From DATAXV01 sp036272915 (GTDB lineage Bacteria > Chloroflexota > Dormibacteria > Dormibacterales > Dormibacteraceae), in contig DATAXV010000104.1 in NCBI GenBank assembly GCA_036272915.1, positions 1-22,158 of the forward strand: 22,158 bases of DNA, in the 5' to 3' direction. A program made the position numbers and the translations under genes. Below the pieces are notes generated by a model, which saw nothing but the letters and a program-made list of their open reading frames with translations, was not told the origin of the DNA and made no database searches. This document shows positions 14,826-20,877 of this stretch, one piece after another (within the stretch, counting starts at the first letter, position 1; each line of letters begins with the position of its first letter).

Positions 14826-15152
14826 TCAGCTCGTCGCCGGCTCCGTCCGCTGGTCGGCGCTCAGCGCCCAGAGCCAGGCCCGTCTCGCGCCGCGCCCGGC
14901 GAGATCGCCGAGCGCGCCCAGGAAGACACCACCGAGTTCCCGATGTAGCTGGAGGAGACCAGGACGCCGCCCGCGGGCCGCCGTCAGCCGGAAGTCCTTG
15001 AGGATGGCGGGCAGCCCCCTGGGCAGCAGGATCCGGTCGATCGACGTGATCAGGATGGCGCCGAAGGTCACCGCCGGCATCAGCCAGGAGAGCGCGTGCC
15101 CCCGGGCAGATAGCGAAGCCGACGCTCGTCCGGTCATTTCCCGCTCGGCCAT
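14826..15152 (-). pseudogene. Truncated MFS transporter remnant
   Basis: The remnant begins like a normal MFS protein: ATG at 15152 with AGGGAGG just upstream, then a hydrophobic helix with IDRILLPRGLPAILKDFRLTAA. Two compensating indels follow. Near 14975-14977 the frame shifts, so the expected helix (GVLVSSSYIGNSV) is found only in another frame. Near 14927-14933 it shifts back to VFLGALGDLAGRGARR, the usual GxxxDRxGRR-like loop 2-3 of MFS proteins. The ORF ends at residue 108 of an expected ~420, 11 bases from the aidB stop, so the other ten or so helices are gone. A functional transporter is excluded. Confidence 0.7.
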
Positions 15153-15261
15153 GGTCCCTCCCTGGACGTGGTTCGGGAACCAGGCTACGGCCGCGGATCG
15201 CCGGCCGTTGTGAGCGGGGTAACAGGCGCGGGCGGACCGGAACGCGTCCGGTGGCGGCCGG

Positions 15262-16365
15262 TCAGTTGGAGTTGAACTCGACCCGCCGGCATCCGATCCC
15301 GGCGTCGCGGAACTGGAGCATCCGCAGCCCCTCCTCCTCGACCTCGTTCCGCTCGGCGCCGGAGAGCGGGGCGAACGGGCGGATCACGAGCGTCGCCGCC
15401 TCCCGGCCGCGCTCGATCCGCCAGACGGCGCGGGCGAGGCCGTCGACCAGGATCCAGCCCCAGCCGCGGCCGGCGTCGCCGAAGACCAGCCCCCTCTCCT
15501 CGTCGCGCGCCATCCGGCCGCGGTCGGCGTGGCCGAGGAGGATGATGTCGTACTCGGGCAGGAAGCGGACCGGGGCCGGGGTATCGGGGTCGGGGCGGGG
15601 GGCGTCGGGAAGGTCGAAGAGCTCGGCGCCGCGCTCGTTCCGGAACGTCCGCAGCCGGGGGCGGAGCCCGTCCAGGATCTCGCGGCACCGGGTCAGGCCG
15701 CTCCACGCCTGAAGGTCCATGACCGAGGCCGGGCCGAACGCGGCGAGGTAGCGGAGCGCCAGCTCGGCGGGGGATGGGGAGGGGTCCAGGGGCCTTCCCA
15801 GCCAGGCCTCAAGGGTGGTGTGGCGGGCGACGCCGCCCGAGCCCCAGACCCCCCGCGGCGGCACCTGCACGAGGGGAGCCCAGGCCCGGAACGCCTGGGC
15901 CATCGAGGGGCCGTCGTGCCCCGGCCAGCGCTCCGCGAGCCGGGAGCCGATCTCGCTGAAGGTGAGCGGGCGGTCCTCGACGAGCTCCCTGCCCGCCGCC
16001 GTCACGGCTACGGCGTCGAGCCCGACCAGGCGGCGTCCGAAGGTGCCCATCGTCATGCGCTCGATGACGAGCTGGACGAGGGGGCGCATGAAGAGGCAGT
16101 CATCGACCGTGACCAGATGGATGGTCGAGCGCAGGAGGGCGATGCGGACCACCCGCCGCCCGGTGAGGAGCCCGGCCAGCTCCTCGGGCCGGAAGCCCTC
16201 GAGCCGGGTCCAGAGGGCGAGGTAGGGGTCGAGCGGCTCCTGCGCCTGGAGCCCGGCCAGCCGCTCCACCGTCTCCACAGCGGACAGGCGGTGCCGGCGC
16301 AGCAGGAGCTGCCGCGCCAGCACCGCCCGGTTGAGGGCGCGCCTTCCGATCGGGTCCGGGCTCAA
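15262..16365 (-). CDS. AlkZ-like HTH_42 winged-helix DNA glycosylase
   Basis: A 367-residue protein of the HTH_42 (PF06224) family, related to AlkZ of Streptomyces and E. coli YcaQ (AlkX), DNA glycosylases that unhook interstrand crosslinks. LNRAVLARQLLLRR starts the first winged helix. VERLAGLQAQEPLDPYLALW carries the catalytic QxQ pair, Gln 40 and Gln 42, as in AlkZ (Q37, Q39); YcaQ-type members have QxD. ALLRSTIHLVTVDD is the next conserved block, and the C-terminal domain ends LRMLQFRDAGIGCRRVEF. The start is a TTG at 16365 sharing bases with the TGA of the epoxide hydrolase gene (TTGA overlap); no ATG or GTG lies before the conserved region. The cross-link substrate is unknown. Confidence 0.82.
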   Translation of the reverse strand: MSPDPIGRRALNRAVLARQLLLRRHRLSAVETVERLAGLQAQEPLDPYLALWTRLEGFRPEELAGLLTGRRVVRIALLRSTIHLVTVDDCLFMRPLVQLVIERMTMGTFGRRLVGLDAVAVTAAGRELVEDRPLTFSEIGSRLAERWPGHDGPSMAQAFRAWAPLVQVPPRGVWGSGGVARHTTLEAWLGRPLDPSPSPAELALRYLAAFGPASVMDLQAWSGLTRCREILDGLRPRLRTFRNERGAELFDLPDAPRPDPDTPAPVRFLPEYDIILLGHADRGRMARDEERGLVFGDAGRGWGWILVDGLARAVWRIERGREAATLVIRPFAPLSGAERNEVEEEGLRMLQFRDAGIGCRRVEFNSN

Positions 16366-17528
16366 CGAAGGCCCCGGAAGAACTCGCGGATGTCGCCGAG
16401 GAGGAGGTCCGGCGCCTCCATCGCCGCGAAGTGGCCGCCGCGTTCGAACTCGGTCCAGCGGGCGATGGCGTGCGCCCCCTCGGCGAAGTGGCGGATGGCG
16501 ACGTCCTGGGTGAAGTTGGCCACCGCCGTCGGCACCCCGGAGTTCTGTGGCGGAGCCCAGCTCATCCCGTGCATGTTCTCGTAGTAGATCTGAGCCGAGG
16601 ACCCGGCGGTGCCGGTGAGCCAGTAGAGGGTCACGTCGGCCAGCATCTGGTCGCGGTCGACGGCGTCCTCGGGAAGCTCCCCGGCCTCGTCCGTCCACTC
16701 CTTGAACTTCTCCACGATCCAGGCCAGCTGCCCGACCGGGGAGTCGTTCAGAGCGTAGGCCAGGGTCTGCGGCCGGGTCGACTGAAGGGCGTTGTAGCCC
16801 CACTGGTCGGTGGTGAAGCGCTGGACCAGCTGGAGCCGCCGCTTCTCACCGTCGGTGAGGCCGGCCATGATCGCCTCGTCGACCGGGCCGAAGGGGATGA
16901 AGCCGACGGAGGCCGCGTTGATGTGGATCCCGGCGACGTGGTCGGGGGCGGCCCGCCCGAGCTCGGGGCTGATCATGGCGCCGAGGTCGCCGCCCTGGGC
17001 TCCATAGCGCTCGTAGCCGAGCCGATGCATCAGCTCGGCCCAGGCGCGGGCGACGCGGGTCACGTTCCAGCCCGTGTCCGAGGCCGGCCCGGAGAAGCCG
17101 AAGCCGGGGATCGAGGGCACCACGACGTGGAAGGCGTCCCCGGCGCCGCCGCCGTGGGCGACGGGATCGGTGAGGGGACCGATCAGGTCGAGGAACTCAA
17201 GCACCGATCCGGGCCAGCCGTGGGTGAGGATCAGGGGCAGCGCGCCAGGCTCGGCCGAGCGGATGTGGAGGAAGTGCACGTTGGCGCCGTCGATCGTGGT
17301 GGTGAACTGGGGGAACTCGTTGAGCCGGGCCTCGTGGACGCGCCAGTGGTACCCGTTGGCCCAGTGGTCGGCGAGCCCGCGCAGGTAGTCGACGGGCACG
17401 CCGCGGCTCCATCCCAGCCCGGGCAGCTCGCTCGGCCAGCGGGTGCGGGCGAGGCGGTCGCGGAGATCGTCCAGGTCGGCCTGAGGAACGTCGGCGCGGA
17501 AGGGCCGGATCTCGCTGTCATTCACCAT
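16362..17528 (-). CDS. Epoxide hydrolase family alpha/beta hydrolase
   Basis: A 388-residue epoxide hydrolase with the N-terminal EHN domain (EIRPFRADVPQADLDDLRDRL, then TRWPSELPGLGWSRGVPVDYL). The hydrolase core has HGWPGS (103-108, oxyanion side), the nucleophile Asp 181 in AQGGDLGA, a lid-domain Tyr in IYYENMHG (315-316) and the catalytic His 366 in ERGGHFAAMEAPDLL. It opens epoxides to diols through a covalent ester; juvenile hormone and microsomal epoxide hydrolases share this layout. ATG 17528 is chosen (MVNDSEIRPF); a TAGGCT -10 at 17541-17536 lies seven bases upstream. The DNA glycosylase gene is translationally coupled downstream. It is divergent from the WYL regulator and shares its intergenic region. 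Confidence 0.93.
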   Translation of the reverse strand: MVNDSEIRPFRADVPQADLDDLRDRLARTRWPSELPGLGWSRGVPVDYLRGLADHWANGYHWRVHEARLNEFPQFTTTIDGANVHFLHIRSAEPGALPLILTHGWPGSVLEFLDLIGPLTDPVAHGGGAGDAFHVVVPSIPGFGFSGPASDTGWNVTRVARAWAELMHRLGYERYGAQGGDLGAMISPELGRAAPDHVAGIHINAASVGFIPFGPVDEAIMAGLTDGEKRRLQLVQRFTTDQWGYNALQSTRPQTLAYALNDSPVGQLAWIVEKFKEWTDEAGELPEDAVDRDQMLADVTLYWLTGTAGSSAQIYYENMHGMSWAPPQNSGVPTAVANFTQDVAIRHFAEGAHAIARWTEFERGGHFAAMEAPDLLLGDIREFFRGLR

Positions 17529-17582
17529 GTCATCCAGCCTAGAGGCCAATTAGGAAGGCTTCGTTCCTACTGAAAGGGCAGA
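17529..17582. promoter_or_regulatory. Divergent promoter with inverted repeat, hydrolase versus WYL gene
   Basis: TAGGAA (17551-17556) and TTCCTA (17564-17569) form a perfect 6-bp inverted repeat with a 7-base spacer, between the two divergent starts. TAGGCT (17541-17536, minus strand) is the likely -10 of the hydrolase gene, so the repeat lies in its spacer/-35 region. For the WYL gene AAGGG at about 17574-17578 may act as a ribosome binding site. I propose the repeat as the WYL operator. Confidence 0.45.
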
Positions 17583-18551
17583 ATGAGAGATGTCATGTTG
17601 GAGACCTCCGGCCGGCTTCTGCGACTCCTCTCCCTCCTGCAGAACCCGCGCGACTGGACCGGCGGGGAGCTCGCCGACCGGCTCGGGGTGACGACGCGCA
17701 CGATCCGCAACGACGTCGAGCGGCTGCGCGGCCTGGGGTACCCGGTGCACGGCACCCGGGGCTCGGTCGGCGGGTACCGGCTCGGCGCGGGCGCCGATCT
17801 GCCCCCGCTGCTGCTCGAGGACGAGGAGGCGGTGGCGGTCACGGTCGGGCTGCGCAGCGCTGCCACCGGCGCCATCGCCGGCATCGAGGAGACCTCCCTT
17901 CGAGCGCTGGTCAAGCTGGAGCGGGTGCTGCCGACGCGACTGCGCCGCCGGGTCAACGCCCTGCAGGCGGCGATGGTCGCCATCCCACCCGACCAGCCAC
18001 CGCCGACCGTGGACGCGATGGCCCTGACCACCATGGCCAGCGCCTGCCGCGATCGCGATCGTCTGCGCTTCCGGTACCGGGATCACTCGGGAAACGCCAG
18101 CCTCCGGACCGTGGAGCCATATCGCCTGGTCAACTGGGGTCAGCGCTGGTACCTGGTCGCCTGGGACGCTGGTCGCGAGGACTGGCGGACGTTCCGGATC
18201 GATCGCGTCGGCTCGCTCCAGCCGATCGGCCCTCGCTTCCTCCCCCGAGCCTTCCCGGAGGAGGACATCGCCGCCTATGTCGCGCGCCGGGTCTCGGCGA
18301 CGGCGTGGCGATTCCAGGCCCGGATCACCGTCCAGGCGCCGGCCGAGGTGGTCGCCCAGCGCCTGCCCGCGGCGGTGGGCACCGTCGAGGCGGTCGATGA
18401 CAGGACCTGCATCCTTCACACCGGTGCCGATTCGGTTGACACCGTCGCCGTCTATGCCGGGCTGCTCGGCGTCGACTTCACCGTGGACCAGCCGGAGCTG
18501 GCCGCCAAGCTCCGCGAGATGGCGGGCCGCTACGTGCGGGCGACCGGGTAG
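17583..18551 (+). CDS. WYL-domain helix-turn-helix transcriptional regulator
   Basis: A 322-residue YafY/PafBC-type regulator. An N-terminal HTH_11 winged helix spans about residues 8-66 (TGGELADRLGVTTRTIRNDVERLRGLG). A linker follows, then the WYL domain with PYRLVNWGQRWYLVAWD (W189-Y190-L191) and WRTFRIDRVGSLQP, and a C-terminal WCX domain (about 240-320). WYL domains sense nucleic acid or small ligands; PafBC and DriD respond to single-stranded DNA after damage. ATG 17583 is used; the ATG at 17595 gives a protein four residues shorter that also fits. It is divergent from the epoxide hydrolase/DNA glycosylase pair and probably regulates it, as activator or repressor. Confidence 0.9.
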   Translation: MRDVMLETSGRLLRLLSLLQNPRDWTGGELADRLGVTTRTIRNDVERLRGLGYPVHGTRGSVGGYRLGAGADLPPLLLEDEEAVAVTVGLRSAATGAIAGIEETSLRALVKLERVLPTRLRRRVNALQAAMVAIPPDQPPPTVDAMALTTMASACRDRDRLRFRYRDHSGNASLRTVEPYRLVNWGQRWYLVAWDAGREDWRTFRIDRVGSLQPIGPRFLPRAFPEEDIAAYVARRVSATAWRFQARITVQAPAEVVAQRLPAAVGTVEAVDDRTCILHTGADSVDTVAVYAGLLGVDFTVDQPELAAKLREMAGRYVRATG

Positions 18552-18555
18552 CGCA

Positions 18556-18821
18556 TCAGCGGTCGGCGTGAACATCGGCGCCCGGTCCGAAAACCATGGT
18601 CGCCGGCCGGTCCGGCAGGTGGGCGGGCCAGCCCTCAGGCGATCTCAGCTGGCGCGATGGGCTCGTGCTGGCCGGCGTCGCGGACGCCGCTCCAAGGGCT
18701 CTGGAGGCTGGGGAGGTGAGAGGCGGTGCGGCGTAGGGCACGGCGCCGAAGCTGAGCACACCGTCGGAGCGGATCCGCGCAGCGACCCCTGCTGTGTATC
18801 CACGATCAGGGGTTTGCCCAT
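18556..18821 (-). pseudogene. Internally deleted type-B carboxylesterase remnant
   Basis: Reading the minus strand from ATG 18821 gives MGKPLIVDTQQGSLRG, the start of a para-nitrobenzyl-esterase-type carboxylesterase. Another frame continues with SDGVLSFGAVPYAAPPL (family F-x-G-x-P-Y-A-x-P-P), and a third with PPQPPEP then WSGVRDAGQHEPIAPA. The ORF then ends with EGWPAHLPDRPATMVFG, which resembles the usual C-terminal end of these ~500-residue enzymes. The whole catalytic middle, including the GESAGG-type nucleophile region, is absent, and at least two frameshifts are present. It ends four bases from the stop of the WYL gene. I judge it a decayed gene with a large internal deletion. Confidence 0.6.
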
Positions 18822-19167
18822 GCTGTGGGGTCGGGTCTGGACGGTGAGGGGCGACGCGGCAGGGGCGGCTTGATTGGCGACGCCTCGTCACCTGCCCGTC
18901 GGAAGAGGGGACCGACCCTCGACAGCCGGGCGGCGAACGGCGTCACCACCGAGTGAGCAGCACCGCGGGCCGGGTCCGTTCATCGGCGGCGCAGCAGCGC
19001 GGGGGCTCAGGACTCGCGATGCTTGGCGACCGTTCGGGAAGGGAGGACCGTTCAGCTGCGGCTCAGATGGGGCCCCCGCGAATCGCCTGTAAGCCAGCAG
19101 AGGCTACCGCCTTGCCGTGCATTTTCGTTCCGATCCGCCTCAACCCCATGACCCCGGGATTCTTATG
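18822..19167. other. Intergenic region without a supportable gene
   Basis: About 346 bases between the carboxylesterase remnant and the TetR promoter. Short open frames exist on both strands, but none has recognisable protein character, a ribosome binding site or a plausible start. Just to its left a 7-bp hairpin (18785-18791 with 18807-18813, 15-base loop, followed by TT) lies inside the remnant and looks too weak for a terminator. Confidence 0.5.
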
Positions 19168-19196
19168 TTGACTGACTAGCCACTCTCCTATAGGCT
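19168..19196 (+). promoter_or_regulatory. TetR-gene promoter with overlapping operator half
   Basis: TTGACT (19168-19173), exactly 17 bases, then TAGGCT (19191-19196) is the best-formed promoter in the window, and it places transcription start at the GTG at 19203. The -35 box overlaps TGACTGACTAGCCA (19169-19182). That sequence matches 13 of 14 bases of the palindromic element before the dehydrogenase gene, as expected for an autoregulated TetR gene. Confidence 0.6.
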
Positions 19197-19202
19197 AGGT
19201 AT

Positions 19203-19769
19203 GTGCCCCGACCGAGGAGTGACGACAAACCCGCCGCGATCATGTCCGCCGCCGCGCGTGTCATCGCCTCTCAGGGGCTGGGCGCCGCGACGGCGACGAT
19301 CGCGAAGGAGGCCGGCGTCTCCAACGGGTCGCTCTTCACCTACTTCGACACCAAGGCCGACCTGCTCAATCAGCTCTACCTGGAACTGAAGTCGGACATG
19401 GCGGCGGCGGCACTCGGCGGCCTGCCCAGCGACGGTGATGTGCGCGAGCAGATGCTCCACATGTGGTGCGGATGGCGGCGCTGGGCCACGGCCCACCCCG
19501 AAAGGCGCCGCGCCCTCGCGCAACTCGAGGTCTCCGACGAGATCACGACGCCCACCCATCAGACCGCGAGCCGGGCGATGGCGGGCATCGCGGGGATCCT
19601 GGACCGAAGTCGGGGGAACGGGCCGATGCGCGATGCACCGCTGGCATTCGTGGTCGACCTGGCCAACGCCCTCGCCGAGGTCACCATCGACTTCATCATC
19701 CGCGACCCTGACAACGCGGACGCCCATGGCAGGGCTGGCTTCGACGCTCTGTGGCGAATGATCGCCTGA
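19203..19769 (+). CDS. TetR-family transcriptional regulator
   Basis: A 188-residue TetR repressor. The helix-turn-helix is in AAIMSAAARVIASQGLGAAT followed by IAKEAGVSNGSLFTYFDTKADL (roughly residues 10-55). The rest is a ligand-binding helical domain with HMWCGWRRWATAHPERR, a feature seen in many TetR relatives of the TetR_C_11/YxaF type. The start is GTG at 19203 (MPRPRSDDKP). The ATG two bases earlier is in a different frame that leads to a short nonsense product. The predicted transcript starts at the GTG, so the mRNA is likely leaderless. The dehydrogenase gene follows 73 bases later behind an operator palindrome. Confidence 0.9.
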   Translation: MPRPRSDDKPAAIMSAAARVIASQGLGAATATIAKEAGVSNGSLFTYFDTKADLLNQLYLELKSDMAAAALGGLPSDGDVREQMLHMWCGWRRWATAHPERRRALAQLEVSDEITTPTHQTASRAMAGIAGILDRSRGNGPMRDAPLAFVVDLANALAEVTIDFIIRDPDNADAHGRAGFDALWRMIA

Positions 19770-19808
19770 TTCCCCGGCGTGGAGCGAACGGACATCTGTA
19801 TCCACAAA

Positions 19809-19823
19809 TGACTGACTAGTCAG
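19809..19823. promoter_or_regulatory. Palindromic TetR operator candidate before the SDR gene
   Basis: CTGACTAGTCAG (19812-19823) is a perfect 12-bp palindrome inside TGACTGACTAGTCA (19809-19822). The near-identical copy in the TetR promoter (19169-19182) makes this a strong candidate binding site for the neighbouring TetR protein. AGGAGGG (19831-19837) downstream is the ribosome binding site of the SDR gene. Confidence 0.6.
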
Positions 19824-19842
19824 ACGGTAAAGGAGGGCCATC

Positions 19843-20769
19843 ATGGCACCCATCGACGACAACCCGACAGGCGAAAAGGCCTACATCGTTACCGGCCCGA
19901 CCTCCGGCATCGGTCGCCACACGGCCCTCCGGCTGGCCCGGCACGCCACGGTCGTCCTGGTCGGCCGCGACCCCAGGAAGCTGGAGGCCGTGCAGAAGAC
20001 CGTTGAGGGCGAGGGCGGTCGGGCGGTATCGGTCGTCTGCGATCTGTCGGAGCCGGCCAGCGTCCGGAGCGCGGCCGAGCAAATCATCGCGCTCGGCCTT
20101 CCCCTCGCCGGCCTGCTCAACAACGCCGGCCTGTTTCCAACCCGCCCCAGCACGAATACCCTCGGCTGGGACAGAACCTTCGCGACCAACCACCTCGGGC
20201 CGTTCGCGCTGACCGAGGCACTCGCGCCGCACCTGCCCGACGGCGCGAACATCGTCTTCATCTGCTCCGGCGTCGAGGATCCCGAGCGCAGATTCGCTGT
20301 TGTGGCCGGCTTTCGTGGAGGTCGCTACATCTCCGCCGAGGCGAGCGCGCGTGGTGAGTGGGCGCCCGGTGGTGCCAAAATCCCCGGCGCGGACGCCTAC
20401 GCCACGTCCAAGCAGTGCAACCTCGCCACCGTGCTGGCGTTCACGCGCGAGATGCCGCGGCTGCGCTTCAACGCCGTCGAACCCGGCTTGAACCCGGCCA
20501 CCGGTCTTATCCGCGACAGCAATGTCTTCGTCCGCCTGCTGGCGAAGTACGTGCTCTCACCGCTGGCACCGTTCATCAAGTACTGCAGCAACCCGAGGAC
20601 AGCAGCCCGCGTGATCACCCGGGTCCTCACCGACGACTCTGGCAGCACGGGTGTCTACTACGACGAAAGCGGCCGACCGATGAGGGGTTCCACCCTCGTA
20701 CGCGATCCGGAATTCAATGAGCGCGTGGTCGCGGAGACCCGCGCCTTGCTGGCCCGGGTTCCCGCCTGA
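19843..20769 (+). CDS. Short-chain dehydrogenase/reductase (SDR)
   Basis: A 308-residue SDR with a Rossmann fold. TGPTSGIG (17-24) is the cofactor-binding TGxxxGxG motif, and VGRDPRK after strand 2 carries an Arg that favours NADP(H). NNAG is at 93-96, catalytic Ser 142 is in FICSG, and Tyr 186 and Lys 190 are in YATSK. The C-terminal part (NAVEPGLNPATGL then AARVITRVLTDDSGSTGVYYD) resembles the plant protochlorophyllide reductase/retinol dehydrogenase-like SDRs often found next to TetR genes in high-GC bacteria. The substrate is unknown; reduction or oxidation of a carbonyl/alcohol is expected. The ATG at 19843 follows a good Shine-Dalgarno. It is convergent with the MFS gene. Confidence 0.92.
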   Translation: MAPIDDNPTGEKAYIVTGPTSGIGRHTALRLARHATVVLVGRDPRKLEAVQKTVEGEGGRAVSVVCDLSEPASVRSAAEQIIALGLPLAGLLNNAGLFPTRPSTNTLGWDRTFATNHLGPFALTEALAPHLPDGANIVFICSGVEDPERRFAVVAGFRGGRYISAEASARGEWAPGGAKIPGADAYATSKQCNLATVLAFTREMPRLRFNAVEPGLNPATGLIRDSNVFVRLLAKYVLSPLAPFIKYCSNPRTAARVITRVLTDDSGSTGVYYDESGRPMRGSTLVRDPEFNERVVAETRALLARVPA

Positions 20770-20814
20770 ACAGCGCTCCGGCCCGGTCCTCCGACGGCCA
20801 GGCCAGGTCGCGGG

Positions 20815-20836
20815 TCGGGCTGATCTCGGGCTGATC
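20815..20836. repeat. 11-bp tandem direct repeat
   Basis: TCGGGCTGATC occurs twice back to back in the 108-base gap between the convergent dehydrogenase and MFS genes. No hairpin with a U-tract was found in this gap. Confidence 0.7.
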
Positions 20837-20877
20837 GCGCGGGAGGCCGCGGAGGGAGGACCTCACCCCCCGGTTGA

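Noticed and set aside
18785..18813. Hairpin ACCCCTG/CAGGGGT as terminator of the WYL gene
   Set aside because: The stem is only 7 bp with a 15-base loop and two following T's, 234 bases from the stop codon and inside the carboxylesterase remnant.
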